Positions 45,707 through 55,057 of a stretch of 64,000 nucleotides of DNA are shown here, one piece after another. The notes under the pieces are model-generated. The model made no database searches. It was given only the letters and a program-made list of their open reading frames with translations, and had not been told where the DNA came from. Origin of the DNA: Luteirhabdus salina (lineage in GTDB: Bacteria > Bacteroidota > Bacteroidia > Flavobacteriales > Flavobacteriaceae). Location: NCBI GenBank assembly GCA_025384855.1, contig JALAHT010000001.1, forward strand, positions 1,059,064-1,123,063, given 5' to 3'. A program made the position numbers and the translations under genes. The first letter of the stretch is position 1. The number at the start of each line of letters is the position of its first letter.

Positions 45707-47080
45707 TTAATTGGAAATTGTAAGATTTTGGGCTTTGTTTTTAAACTCGGTTGCTTTATTGTTGTCGCCTTTTAGGGTGTAGGCTTCTGATAGTTGTTGA
45801 TAGAAATCGCGTTCCATCTTTGGGTCATCGAATAAGTAGGACAGTCCTTCTTCCAATTTTGAAATGGCAGCATCCGGGTTGTTAAGACCGATGTTTGAAA
45901 CACCGTTCAGTAAGTACAGCAGCGGTTGAGCGGGGAATATATCCAAGCCTTCACTGCTTTTGGTTTCTGCTTCTTCATAGTTTTCAAAATCGATCAATAG
46001 CAGAATGGTGTTCTTCAAAAGACTGAAATTATCAGCATCGCGTTCCAATCCTTGTTGGTAAAACGGAAGGGCTTTTTCCTTTTTATTTTGGCTGACGTAA
46101 AAATCGCCTAACTGTTCAAAGATTTTTCCATCGACTTCCGTATCGAAATACGTAACCGCTTTTTCCAATTGCGGTTGATATTCTGGGTTTGCATTCACAA
46201 ATTCGATGAAATCGCCCAACACTTTATGCTTTTGCGGCGTTGGAATACTTTCTGCGGAAAAGACAATCTCCATGGAAGCGAGGGCTTTTTCAATATTGTT
46301 TTCAGCTAAGTAAAACTTGTACAAGGAAACATGCACTTGCTTTGAACCAGGGCGATTTGCCAACAGTTCCTTTGCAGTTTCAAAGGCCTTCTCCGAATTT
46401 CCCTGTTCGCTATACATATAAATTAGGTTCAGGTAGTCCTGTTCGCTTTTGGGGTTTTCGGCGAGTCGTTCTTCCAATTGTTGAATGGCGCCTTCCGCAT
46501 TACCGGTGGTGCGATAAATTTGCGTTCGTAAGGCATTGCGATAATCACTTTCGCCCCAGGTTTCATCAAGTTCATCCAATACTTGAAGGGCCTTTTCATA
46601 TTGTTCGGTTCGCGCATAGAGATTGGCAAGGTCTTCCTTATAATCATCATCAATCTTCATCAATTTTTGCACCAATGGAATGGCTTTGTCGTAATCGCTT
46701 TCCAAGTAGTAGAGATCGTACATTGCTTCTAACACATCCAAATGTTCGCCTTCCTTTTCCAATACCGATTGGAAACTCGCTTCCGCTTCCTCGTATTGCT
46801 TAAGTTCCGTAAGATTTTTTCCACGTTCAAAGGCAACGACTGCTTCTAATTCAGAATCGCCATCGGCTGCTTTTTCCGCTTTTCGGAGCGCAGTTAACGC
46901 TAATTCATAGTTTTCAATGCCCTTTTGTTTCAGGGCTTCAAAGAAATTCTCTTGAAAGGCATCGCTAACATTTCCAAGATCGTCGGTGGGTTGTTCTTCT
47001 GGGGTTTGAGCAAAGAGCGTGGTGACGGAAAAAAGAATTCCGATGCTTAGTAGCCAAATTTTTGTTGCTATTTGCTTCAT
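45707..47080 (-). CDS. Tetratricopeptide repeat protein, exported
   Basis: 457 residues. A signal peptide (IATKIWLLSIGILFSVTTLF) is followed by at least 10 TPR-like helical hairpins running to the end, many with the sequence pattern xxALxxYxxxL (for example ALQVLDELDETWGESDYRNA). No catalytic domain. TPR proteins of this kind act as scaffolds; the neighbours suggest a role in surface-component handling. It is 4 bases from the DUF4292 gene in the same transcription unit. Confidence 0.88.
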   Translation of the reverse strand: MKQIATKIWLLSIGILFSVTTLFAQTPEEQPTDDLGNVSDAFQENFFEALKQKGIENYELALTALRKAEKAADGDSELEAVVAFERGKNLTELKQYEEAEASFQSVLEKEGEHLDVLEAMYDLYYLESDYDKAIPLVQKLMKIDDDYKEDLANLYARTEQYEKALQVLDELDETWGESDYRNALRTQIYRTTGNAEGAIQQLEERLAENPKSEQDYLNLIYMYSEQGNSEKAFETAKELLANRPGSKQVHVSLYKFYLAENNIEKALASMEIVFSAESIPTPQKHKVLGDFIEFVNANPEYQPQLEKAVTYFDTEVDGKIFEQLGDFYVSQNKKEKALPFYQQGLERDADNFSLLKNTILLLIDFENYEEAETKSSEGLDIFPAQPLLYLLNGVSNIGLNNPDAAISKLEEGLSYLFDDPKMERDFYQQLSEAYTLKGDNNKATEFKNKAQNLTISN

Positions 47081-47097
47081 GGTACATCCCCTCCGAG

Positions 47098-47141
47098 TTT
47101 TTCACTTGGTGAAAAACCCTCCTCCCCTTCAAAAGGGGAGG
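47098..47141. repeat. Double hairpin, probable dispersed palindromic repeat
   Basis: TTTTTCAC (47098-47105) pairs with GTGAAAAA (47109-47116) around a TTG loop. A second palindrome, CCTCCCCTT CAA AAGGGGAGG (47121-47141), follows after four bases. The paired structure and clean symmetry resemble the short palindromic units scattered in Bacteroidota genomes. It sits between the nucleotidyltransferase and TPR genes and may end or process their transcript. No second copy is visible in this window. Confidence 0.5.
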
Positions 47142-47170
47142 AGCTGGTTTCGTGATTTTGAATTTATATG

Positions 47171-48190
47171 CTATTGCTTCAATTCGCTATAATCACCAAT
47201 ACTAACATTGGTAAAGTTTCCATCGAAGGTAGCATGATTTCCGATCATGGCATTCTCCAAGGTCGCATTTTTCACCGTTGCACTTGTCTGTATGATACTA
47301 TTGCTAACGTTACTTTCCTCAATTATTGTGCCTTTCCCTATTGAAACATGTGGGCCAACGGTACTATTTTTTAGTGTTACACCGTCTGCGATAAAGCAAG
47401 GCTTAATGATTTTTGAGTTTTCAGTGGTGATATTTTTTGAAACCAACGCTTCCCCATCTTCCGATAGGAAATCCAACATCTTTTTATTGGTCTCGACTGT
47501 TACTTCCTTATTTCCACAGTCCATCCATTCATCTACTGTACCGGTTTTAAAGATTCTTCCGGCCGCCATCATACGTTTTATACCGTCATTAATCTGGTAT
47601 TCACCTCCATGAATGATATCATTATCCAATACATATTGAAGCTCATTTTTCAATACATCAACATCCTTAAAATAATAGATTCCGATAACGGCTTGGTCGC
47701 TTACGAATTGCTGCGGCTTTTCAACCAACTCAACGATTTCTTCTTTATCATTCAATTTAACCACGCCATAGGCTTCTGGATGCTTCACCTTTTTGGTCCA
47801 AATAACACTATCGGCCTCTTTATCAAGATTGAAATCAGCTTTTATTAAGGTATCGGCATAGGCAATAACCGCGGGCCCCGATAAGGACGGTTCGGCGCAC
47901 ATAATTGCGTGACCGGTACCTTTGGGCTCTAATTGCCGATAAATACTAGCTTTTGCACTCAATGACTTCGCTAATTCCTGAAGACTTTCCACGATATCGT
48001 CGCCAAAAAACGCTGGATCGCCTAAAATAAATGCGATCTCATCGATGTCATCTTCCAAAATATTGGCAATTTCCGTAACCAAGCGATGTACAATCGGTTT
48101 CCCTGCGACGGGAATAAGGGGTTTAGGAACGGTAAGCGTATGTGGACGAAGTCTGCTGCCGCGACCTGCCATTGGGACAATAATTTTCAT
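47171..48190 (-). CDS. Sugar-phosphate nucleotidyltransferase
   Basis: 339 residues from ATG 48190, where the family signature begins (MKIIVPMAGRGSRLRPHTLT then VPKPLIPVAGKPI); a 24-residue upstream extension lacks it. This N-terminal Rossmann domain activates a sugar 1-phosphate with a nucleotide. The C-terminal third is a left-handed beta-helix (VTLKNSTVGPHVSIGKGTII), as in bifunctional relatives. The exact sugar is not readable. It probably supplies precursors for surface polysaccharide. It lies 22 bases after dut. Confidence 0.88.
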   Translation of the reverse strand: MKIIVPMAGRGSRLRPHTLTVPKPLIPVAGKPIVHRLVTEIANILEDDIDEIAFILGDPAFFGDDIVESLQELAKSLSAKASIYRQLEPKGTGHAIMCAEPSLSGPAVIAYADTLIKADFNLDKEADSVIWTKKVKHPEAYGVVKLNDKEEIVELVEKPQQFVSDQAVIGIYYFKDVDVLKNELQYVLDNDIIHGGEYQINDGIKRMMAAGRIFKTGTVDEWMDCGNKEVTVETNKKMLDFLSEDGEALVSKNITTENSKIIKPCFIADGVTLKNSTVGPHVSIGKGTIIEESNVSNSIIQTSATVKNATLENAMIGNHATFDGNFTNVSIGDYSELKQ

Positions 48191-48212
48191 CTTTTTCTTT
48201 TTTTGGTTTGTT

Positions 48213-48650
48213 CTATTTTGTTCCGGTACTTCCGAAACCGCCGGCACCTCGTGAGGTTTCACCCAGTTCGTCTACTTCTTCCCAAACGGCGCGCTCATGC
48301 TTGGCAATCACCAATTGGGCAATGCGTTCACCATTTTCAATTGTGAAGTCATCATTTGAAAGATTCACCAGAATAACACCAATTTCACCGCGATAATCGG
48401 CATCGATGGTTCCTGGGCTATTCAGAACGGTAATTCCTTTTTTTGCTGCCAATCCGCTACGCGGACGTACCTGTGCTTCATAACCGATGGGGAGTTCGAT
48501 AAAAAGCCCGGTTTTTACAATGGCTCGTTGAAGTGGTTTTAAGGTTGAAGGTTCCGATACCTGTGCCCGAAGGTCCATTCCTGCGGAAGCTATCGTTTCA
48601 TAGCTAGGCAACGGATGCTCCGATTTGTTGATAATCTTGATTTTATTCAT
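48213..48650 (-). CDS. dut: dUTP diphosphatase
   Basis: 145 residues, trimeric-type dUTPase that removes dUTP and provides dUMP. Motifs: AGMDLRA (I), [11 protein letters not shown] (III), [11 protein letters not shown] (IV region), GERIAQLVI and the C-terminal P-loop-like [10 protein letters not shown] that closes the active site. All conserved motifs are present. It heads the minus-strand operon that continues with the nucleotidyltransferase. Confidence 0.95.
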   Translation of the reverse strand: MNKIKIINKSEHPLPSYETIASAGMDLRAQVSEPSTLKPLQRAIVKTGLFIELPIGYEAQVRPRSGLAAKKGITVLNSPGTIDADYRGEIGVILVNLSNDDFTIENGERIAQLVIAKHERAVWEEVDELGETSRGAGGFGSTGTK

Positions 48651-48719
48651 GTTTGAACTAGTAGCAATTAAAGCTGTAAAAATAAGGTTTTTAGACGGCC
48701 GAAGCAGGAATTTGAGCGA

Positions 48720-49622
48720 TTATGCCCATTCTTTAGGATTTTTTAATACTTCTAGCAGTTTAGCTTCTTCGGTTCCTGGTTCTGGATGATGATCGTAACG
48801 CCATTGCACGTGAGGGGGAAGACTCATTAAAATACTTTCAATACGGCCGTTGGTCTTTAAGCCGAAAAGAGTTCCTTTATCGTGAACGAGGTTGAATTCA
48901 ACATAGCGACCGCGTCGAATTTCTTGCCAATCGCGATGCGCATCGGAATAGGATAGGTTTTTTCTCTTTTCAACAATCGGAACATAGGCATCCAAAAAAC
49001 CATCGCCGACTTCAGTGACGAAATCGTACCAATCCTGCATGCTTTTTTCATCGGTTTCCTTTAAATAATCAAAAAACAAACCACCTATCCCTCGAGCTTC
49101 ATCCCTATGAGCATTCCAAAAATAGGCATCGCACTTTTGCTTGTAGAGTGGGTAGAACACTTTATCGTGAGCGTCACAAGCTGTTTTGCAAATTGAATGG
49201 AAATGCTCGGCATCTTCCTCGAAAAGATAATATGGGGTAAGATCTTGTCCGCCACCAAACCATTGGTCTACAATTTCACCACTCTTATCATACATTTCAA
49301 AATAGCGCCAATTGGCATGTACAGTAGGAACAAACGGATTCTTAGGATGCAACACCAAACTCAGTCCACAGGCAAAGAAATCAGCATCTTTCACTCCGAA
49401 ATACTGCTGCATACTTTCGGGAAGTTCGCCGTGCACCTCGGAAATATTCACACCACCTTTTTCGAATACCGCCCCATTTTCGATAACGCGTGTTCGTCCG
49501 CCGCCACCTTCGGCACGTTCCCAAAGGTCTTCTTGAAAACGGGCAGTTCCGTCAATTTCTTCGAGGGTTTGGGTAATAGTGTCTTGTAGGGTTCGTATGT
49601 AGGTGACGAATTTATCTTTCAT
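48720..49622 (-). CDS. hemF: Oxygen-dependent coproporphyrinogen III oxidase
   Basis: 300 residues, normal length. It converts coproporphyrinogen III to protoporphyrinogen IX using oxygen. Signature segments: EGGGGRTRVIENGAVFEKGG, PKNPFVPTVHANWRYFE, GGGQDLTPYYLFEEDA and RRGRYVEFNLVHDKGTLFGL. It overlaps the EI24 gene by 11 bases, so it is coupled to the upstream heme genes. Its oxygen requirement points to an aerobic or facultatively aerobic host. Confidence 0.97.
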   Translation of the reverse strand: MKDKFVTYIRTLQDTITQTLEEIDGTARFQEDLWERAEGGGGRTRVIENGAVFEKGGVNISEVHGELPESMQQYFGVKDADFFACGLSLVLHPKNPFVPTVHANWRYFEMYDKSGEIVDQWFGGGQDLTPYYLFEEDAEHFHSICKTACDAHDKVFYPLYKQKCDAYFWNAHRDEARGIGGLFFDYLKETDEKSMQDWYDFVTEVGDGFLDAYVPIVEKRKNLSYSDAHRDWQEIRRGRYVEFNLVHDKGTLFGLKTNGRIESILMSLPPHVQWRYDHHPEPGTEEAKLLEVLKNPKEWA

Positions 49623-50349
49623 TTTTCAATGCTTTTAGCGTCTCCGTACTTGCTGCCGTTACAGAAAGTGGAAGGACGAGTAGTATTCCTATTACTGGAA
49701 TTAATAGCATCGCCATAAAAACAATTCCATTGCCGATGGCAGTGCCACGATGGTTTTTCACAAAAGTAACGCTTTCACGATAGGTGAAGTGACGTTCTAA
49801 GGTGTAATCCATGTTTCCAAATCCAGCATAGTAGGCTTGTACCAAAAATAGCAGTACCGAAGTGAAAATATTCACAATCGGAATTAGACTAAGCAGCAAA
49901 ATAGGAATGGTTAAGAGTAATTCCATCAATAGATTTCGAACATTTATCCGAACACCGCGCCAGAGTTGGGAAATATTTGTAGTCTCGCGATGTGAGTGTT
50001 CTTCACCAGAAAGGTGCGCCTCAATTTTCTCTGATACTGGACTCATGAATGGAGCACTTAACGCCATTACGATGTGTTTGTATAAAATCAATCCGAGTGC
50101 GATGATGATAAGTCCGCCGAGTACATTTCCAATCGTTCGAAATGTTTCTGCGCCCCATTCCCACAGCCAAATTCGTGCGATAAAGCTTCCGATATTATCG
50201 TTCCAACCCCAAGTTGCAAAACCGATTAATATTGCTGTGAGAAAGCTAATAGCCATCGGAACCCCAAAATATTTCCACAACCCAAGTTCGGAAATCAGTT
50301 TGAATGTTCCGCCGTAAGCTTTTATGCTGTTAAAAATTGATTTTATCAT
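49612..50349 (-). CDS. EI24-domain membrane protein (CysZ-like)
   Basis: 245 residues with four to five membrane segments. The EI24/CysZ pattern is visible in NIFTSVLLFLVQAYYAGFGN followed by MDYTLERHFTYRESV. CysZ is a sulfate channel in Proteobacteria; Bacteroidota members of the domain family have no settled role. It lies inside the heme operon, between the DUF6973-like gene and hemF, overlapping hemF by 11 bases. Co-occurrence with heme genes suggests a transport or membrane role linked to that pathway, which is inference. Confidence 0.85.
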   Translation of the reverse strand: MIKSIFNSIKAYGGTFKLISELGLWKYFGVPMAISFLTAILIGFATWGWNDNIGSFIARIWLWEWGAETFRTIGNVLGGLIIIALGLILYKHIVMALSAPFMSPVSEKIEAHLSGEEHSHRETTNISQLWRGVRINVRNLLMELLLTIPILLLSLIPIVNIFTSVLLFLVQAYYAGFGNMDYTLERHFTYRESVTFVKNHRGTAIGNGIVFMAMLLIPVIGILLVLPLSVTAASTETLKALKNER

Positions 50350-50369
50350 TACAAATGATGTTAAGTAGC

Positions 50370-50861
50370 TTAATCTTCTGAAATAAATACCAAATTATCT
50401 TGAAACTTGTTCATTTCTTCAACTTTTGAGACTTTTTGAGCTTTTTTAGCCATTTTTTGAAGTAATTCGACCAATTCTGCTTCATTTTGAGTCGAATTTT
50501 TTAAAAAATGACGTCTTCCAATTTCATTATTGTGCAGGTCCATCGCTTCATCCAATACTTCATTTTGAGTTACTTTTTCATATAAATCGGTCACTTTTAG
50601 GGTAAAAATGACAGCTTTTTGCTCATTTTTGGAAATTTTGAACGTTTTTTGGCAAATTAGCATATTCCATAGTGCATGTCGAAACGCATTGGCACGATTG
50701 CTTTTATGATGGGTATCCCCATACAGGTTTTGACAGATTTCGAAGGTGCGTTTGGTGGCTCGGAGTGTGGGTAAAATATATAACGGATGCTTCAAAAACA
50801 ATACGGACAGCTGCCAAAGCTGTCCGATGCTTAAACTTCGAATACGCGCCCAGAGATTCAC
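50370..50861 (-). CDS. DUF6973-like protein of unknown function
   Basis: 163 residues. The block [20 protein letters not shown], together with an Asn/Glu-rich helix ([17 protein letters not shown]), is typical of the DUF6973-like group and hints at a helical fold with conserved Asn-His residues. There is no signal peptide. The C-terminus ([15 protein letters not shown]) is charged. It overlaps hemE by 4 bases, so it is translated from the heme operon. Its function, and whether it handles a tetrapyrrole, are unknown. Confidence 0.7.
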   Translation of the reverse strand: MNLWARIRSLSIGQLWQLSVLFLKHPLYILPTLRATKRTFEICQNLYGDTHHKSNRANAFRHALWNMLICQKTFKISKNEQKAVIFTLKVTDLYEKVTQNEVLDEAMDLHNNEIGRRHFLKNSTQNEAELVELLQKMAKKAQKVSKVEEMNKFQDNLVFISED

Positions 50862-51889
50862 GAGTTCGCTTGGTATTCCTTAACGGCTTCAATGAAGGCT
50901 CCGGCGTTTTCAATTGGAATATTGGGTAAAATGCCATGCCCTAAGTTCACGATATACTTATCCTTTCCGAAGGCATCGATCATTTCAGTGACCATTCGTT
51001 TTATTTCCTTGGGTGGACTAAACAGTCGGGTAGGATCAAAGTTCCCTTGAAGAGTAATGTTGCCACTCGTAAGTTTCCTAGCGGTTTGAGGCGAACACGT
51101 CCAATCTACACCCAACGCAGCAGCACCGCTTTTCGACATTTCTTCCAAAGCAAACCAACAGCCTTTTCCGAAAGCAATTACGGGGGCTTCATCTTTTAGT
51201 GCATCTATTATCTGCTGAATATATTTCCAACTAAATTCTTGATAATCCGTGGGCGATAACATACCTCCCCAACTATCGAACACCTGGACGGCATTCACGC
51301 CCGCGGCTACCTTTTCCTTTAAATATAGAATGGTAGTATCGGTAATCTTCTGCAATAATTCGTGCGCAGCCTGTGGTTGGGTAAAGCAAAACTCCTTCGC
51401 CTTATCAAAGTTTTTCGAGCCTTGTCCTTGTACGCAATAGCAAAGGATAGTCCATGGGCTGCCTGCGAAACCGATGAGTGGGATTTCATCATTCAATTTT
51501 TCCTTTGTCATTCCAATGGCATCCATCACATAACCCAATGTATCCTGAATATCAGGAACGATCACACGACCCAAATCTTCTTTCTTGCGAATAGGATCCG
51601 GTAGCCAAGGGCCCACGCCTGGTTTCATTTGAACGTCGATGTTCATCGCCTGGGGAATCACCAAAATATCACTAAATAAAATCGCAGCATCCATACCATA
51701 ACGTCGGATAGGCTGAACCGTGATTTCACTAGCTAATTCTGGGGTTTGACAACGCGTGAAGAAATCGTATTTCGCCTTTATTTCCATAAATTCAGGTAGG
51801 TAACGACCTGCTTGTCGCATCATCCAAACAGGTGGGCGTTCAACGGTTTCACCTTTTAGGGCTCGTAAGAATAAATCGTTTTTTATCAT
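50858..51889 (-). CDS. hemE: Uroporphyrinogen decarboxylase
   Basis: 343 residues. Removes four carboxyl groups from uroporphyrinogen III to give coproporphyrinogen III. The N-terminal signature [16 protein letters not shown] and the second signature [15 protein letters not shown] are present. The active-site Asp is in [13 protein letters not shown]. It is complete and sits between hemD and the DUF6973-like gene, with which it overlaps by 4 bases. Confidence 0.97.
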   Translation of the reverse strand: MIKNDLFLRALKGETVERPPVWMMRQAGRYLPEFMEIKAKYDFFTRCQTPELASEITVQPIRRYGMDAAILFSDILVIPQAMNIDVQMKPGVGPWLPDPIRKKEDLGRVIVPDIQDTLGYVMDAIGMTKEKLNDEIPLIGFAGSPWTILCYCVQGQGSKNFDKAKEFCFTQPQAAHELLQKITDTTILYLKEKVAAGVNAVQVFDSWGGMLSPTDYQEFSWKYIQQIIDALKDEAPVIAFGKGCWFALEEMSKSGAAALGVDWTCSPQTARKLTSGNITLQGNFDPTRLFSPPKEIKRMVTEMIDAFGKDKYIVNLGHGILPNIPIENAGAFIEAVKEYQANS

Positions 51890-51970
51890 ATGGCTATTCG
51901 TTCGCTGTTTTTTAATTTAGTGATTAAGGCGTTAATCATTTTTGCTTCCTTATCTTCAAAAAGCTAACAG

Positions 51971-52660
51971 CTATGAGCTACTAGCATTTAAAAATTTTGC
52001 CGTTTTCGCAATCACGCTTTCCACGGAAGTGCTATTGGCAGTAATCACATTCCCAAAATAGTTTTCTGCTGCTGAAGCTGTGGTTGGTCCGATACAGATG
52101 GCGGCTGGCAGACCCGCTGGGTTTTTATCACCCGGTGGGTCTAGATTTGCTGAAACGTAACTTTCAACACCACTCGGACTATAAAATAATAAGGCATCAA
52201 AGGTACGGGTAAAGCGTCGGTTTTTTAGAACAGTTTTATACGTTTCTATTTCCTTAAACCGAATATTTTCATGTGTAAGCGCAGAAGGTAATTCGTCGCG
52301 ACGTTTATTTCCGCAGAAATAATGAAAAGCATCACTTTTATGGTTTTTTATGATGAAATCGGCCAAATTTGAACTGTTTTCAGCAATTTTTGACACAGAA
52401 TAGCCATTATCCTCTAATGTTGCGGCTGTTTTTGACCCCACACAAAAAAGAGTTAGTTCGGATATTGGTCGTTTGGGGTGACGTAAAAACGCGCGCACTG
52501 CATTCTGACTGCTAAAAATGGCATTTGTAACATTGGAAGGCATTTTGAAATCTATCAGTTCTATGCCAATAGCATCATATTCTACCAAGGTCAGTCCCGA
52601 ATTGAGCAACAATTCCTTTTGCGCGATGGTCAGTTTTTTGGTAGAAAGAACCGATTTCAT
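51971..52660 (-). CDS. hemD: Uroporphyrinogen-III synthase
   Basis: 229 residues from ATG 52660; an upstream extension to 52843 lies within hemC in another frame and was rejected. It closes and inverts ring D of hydroxymethylbilane. The sequence is divergent, as usual for HemD, but LFYSPSGVESY and CIGPTTASAAENYFG are recognisable family features. It starts 2 bases after the hemC stop and is co-transcribed with it. Confidence 0.9.
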   Translation of the reverse strand: MKSVLSTKKLTIAQKELLLNSGLTLVEYDAIGIELIDFKMPSNVTNAIFSSQNAVRAFLRHPKRPISELTLFCVGSKTAATLEDNGYSVSKIAENSSNLADFIIKNHKSDAFHYFCGNKRRDELPSALTHENIRFKEIETYKTVLKNRRFTRTFDALLFYSPSGVESYVSANLDPPGDKNPAGLPAAICIGPTTASAAENYFGNVITANSTSVESVIAKTAKFLNASSS

Positions 52661-52662
52661 GA

Positions 52663-53601
52663 TTATTTGTTCATTTCGCGTTTGATGGAGGCCATCAATT
52701 CCGCTCCGCCATTCGCCAATAGTTCTAAAGCAGCATCTTTTCCAGCGCTTAACTCGAGACCCTGCGGGTTGCCCAAGCCTTTTGGTTTCGAAATCTCCTT
52801 TGCAACCTCCATTTTCGTTTGTCCGTCCAATGAAAACAAACACCCTCTAAACTGAATAGAATCGCCCACTACTTCAGCTAGGGCACCGATTGGAGCGGTA
52901 CAACCACCTTCTAGGGTTCGTAAGAAATCGCGTTCTATTTTCGTACAGATATCGGCATGTAAATCATTCAGCTTTTGGGTGGCTTCAACAGAAAACGTAT
53001 CATTTTCCATCGCAACCACGACCATAGCTCCTTGTGCTGGGGCGGGAATCATCCAATCCAATGCTTCATACGTTTCGGGAAGTACATCGATTCTTTCAAG
53101 TCCTGCTTTGGCAAAAATGGCGCCCTGCCAATCGTTATCCTGTAATTTTTGAAGTCGGGTGTTTACATTTCCTCTTAAATCCACAACGGAGTGATGTGGA
53201 TAGCGATGCAACCATTGAGCTTTTCTGCGTAGGCTACCCGTCGCGATGGTACATGGCTTTTCGTAGTCTATTGCACCTCTGGTTGCTAAAATGTCATCGG
53301 TGGCGGCACGTTCTAAAACCGCCGTTTGAATAATTCCTTTGGGAAGCATCGTAGGGACATCCTTCATACTATGTACGGCAATATCCACGTCACCTTTAAT
53401 CATGGCCACATCGAGGGTTTTGGTGAAAATTCCCGTGATGCCCATTTCATATAAGGGTGTGTCCAATACCAAATCGCCAGTAGATTTTACAGGAACTAGC
53501 TTGGTTTTATAGCCGTGATTTTCTAATTGGGATTGAACGGTTTTGGCTTGCCATAGCGCTAATTGGCTATCGCGAGTGCCGATTCTGATAGTTTTATTCA
53601 C
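52663..53601 (-). CDS. hemC: Hydroxymethylbilane synthase (porphobilinogen deaminase)
   Basis: 312 residues. Polymerises four porphobilinogens to hydroxymethylbilane. The dipyrromethane cofactor attaches to Cys234 (LEGGCTAPIGA). The catalytic Asp region is VHSMKDVPT, and GTRDSQLALWQAK is the N-terminal motif. Its 5' end overlaps hemA by 8 bases. Confidence 0.97.
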   Translation of the reverse strand: MNKTIRIGTRDSQLALWQAKTVQSQLENHGYKTKLVPVKSTGDLVLDTPLYEMGITGIFTKTLDVAMIKGDVDIAVHSMKDVPTMLPKGIIQTAVLERAATDDILATRGAIDYEKPCTIATGSLRRKAQWLHRYPHHSVVDLRGNVNTRLQKLQDNDWQGAIFAKAGLERIDVLPETYEALDWMIPAPAQGAMVVVAMENDTFSVEATQKLNDLHADICTKIERDFLRTLEGGCTAPIGALAEVVGDSIQFRGCLFSLDGQTKMEVAKEISKPKGLGNPQGLELSAGKDAALELLANGGAELMASIKREMNK

Positions 53602-54865
53602 TTTTTTCTGTTTCTAATTGAAACATCTTTTCCAACATCTCTAAATGAAGTTCGGTGCTGCCGTTGGCCTGTTTCAGGTGATTGACAACCTGGGTCGTGA
53701 TTTTTTGGATAATGCGATTACTAATAATCTCGGCCTGATCTTCGTTGAAGTCGAATAGTTTTTTACGGTGATAATCGATTTCCCCTTCCTTGATTTCGGA
53801 AAGCTTCGATTTTAGGGCTTTCACGGTTGGCACAAATTTTCGGTGCTGTGCCCAAGTGTTGAATTCTTCTTCAATTTCAGCGATAATCTCCTTTGCCATT
53901 GGAAGATGCTCGGCCCGTTGCGACAGGGTTTGATTGGTCACGGCCGATAATTCATCTAAATGAACCAAGCTAACGTGTTCGTTTTCCTTGACATCATCCG
54001 ATACATTCTTCGGAATGGATAGGTCCAAAATAAGCAAGGGCTTCTTCAGATACAATAATTCCTTTGAAATCGTAGGCTGCTGTGCGCCGGTAGCGACGAT
54101 CAACACATCGGTTTGGGCTATTTCACTTTGAATGTCGGAATAGTCCTTTACGATTAGGTTGAATTTACCCGCCACTTTCTCAGCGCGTTCCTTTGTACGA
54201 TTTATCAAGGTAATATGCTTGTTCTGCGTGTGCTTGATGAGGTTTTCGCAGGTGTTGCGGCCAATTTTTCCTGTTCCAAAAAGCAGAATGTTCTTCTTTG
54301 AAACGTAAGGCACGTGCGCCATGATGTATTGAACGGCAGCAAAACTAACGGAAGTCGCTCCGCTGGATATATCAGTTTCGTTCTTAATGCGTTTGCTGGC
54401 CTGAATAACAGCGTTTGCCAAGCGCTCCATAAACGCGTTTAGCAATCCAAGTTTTTTCGACTGACGGAAGCTGTTTCGTAACTGACTGATAATTTCAAAA
54501 TCGCCTAAAATTTGACTATCCAAACCGGTTCCAACACGGAAAAGGTGAGAAACCGCTTCTCTATTTTTATAGATATAAGATACATTTTCGAACTCTTCTA
54601 CCGTTCCTTTCGTGAATTCGCATAACAATTTGATAAGCTGATATGGATGCTCGGCAAAGCCATACAATTCGGTACGATTGCAGGTAGAGATAATAGATAG
54701 GGAGTCGAAGCCATCCGCCTTTGCTTGCTGTAGGATTAGCTCTTGGGCTGCAGCATCGACGCTAAAATGACCACGAATTTGTGCATCGGCCTTTTTATAG
54801 TTCAAGCCGATAACATAAAAATTCCCTTGTAAAGAATAGTTATTTGAATTGTTCACAGATGTCAT
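53594..54865 (-). CDS. hemA: Glutamyl-tRNA reductase
   Basis: 423 residues. The first committed enzyme of the C5 pathway; it reduces glutamyl-tRNA to glutamate semialdehyde. The nucleophile is Cys62 (ISTCNRTELYGF). The NADPH domain has FGTGKIGRNTCENL, and the C-terminal dimerisation helix is complete. The partner hemL is not in the window. It heads the minus-strand heme operon and is divergent from the AraC gene. Confidence 0.97.
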   Translation of the reverse strand: MTSVNNSNNYSLQGNFYVIGLNYKKADAQIRGHFSVDAAAQELILQQAKADGFDSLSIISTCNRTELYGFAEHPYQLIKLLCEFTKGTVEEFENVSYIYKNREAVSHLFRVGTGLDSQILGDFEIISQLRNSFRQSKKLGLLNAFMERLANAVIQASKRIKNETDISSGATSVSFAAVQYIMAHVPYVSKKNILLFGTGKIGRNTCENLIKHTQNKHITLINRTKERAEKVAGKFNLIVKDYSDIQSEIAQTDVLIVATGAQQPTISKELLYLKKPLLILDLSIPKNVSDDVKENEHVSLVHLDELSAVTNQTLSQRAEHLPMAKEIIAEIEEEFNTWAQHRKFVPTVKALKSKLSEIKEGEIDYHRKKLFDFNEDQAEIISNRIIQKITTQVVNHLKQANGSTELHLEMLEKMFQLETEKSE

Positions 54866-54876
54866 GCCTAACGGCG

Positions 54877-54884
54877 CAAATGTA
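54877..54884 (-). promoter_or_regulatory. Bacteroidota -7 promoter box for hemA (TACATTTG)
   Basis: Exact TAnnTTTG on the minus strand, 11 bases before the hemA ATG, giving a leader of only a few bases. It probably drives the whole heme operon. Confidence 0.5.
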
Positions 54885-54944
54885 ACGGCTATCTATTTTA
54901 AAAAATAACGCTTGCGGTACGAATTGTATCGAAACCCGTAAAAT

Positions 54945-54968
54945 TGACACTAAAACTGATATTTGTCA
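54945..54968. promoter_or_regulatory. Candidate operator (TGACA-N14-TGTCA)
   Basis: Five-base inverted repeats TGACA (54945-54949) and TGTCA (54964-54968) in the 192-base gap between divergent hemA and the AraC gene. The spacing would suit a dimeric regulator. Short arms mean chance occurrence is quite possible. Confidence 0.3.
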
Positions 54969-55057
54969 TAAAAACACCCTATTTTTAAGGGCTACGAATG
55001 GAAATAGCAGGTGTTAGTTTAGAATTATTCTAAATAAAGTATAAGAATTTATATCGC

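Noticed and set aside
47143-47170. A further terminator after the nucleotidyltransferase
   Set aside because: No stem with a T run is visible beyond the double palindrome; the region is simply AT-rich.
52661-52843. Longer start for hemD
   Set aside because: The extension lies entirely within hemC in another frame and does not match HemD.
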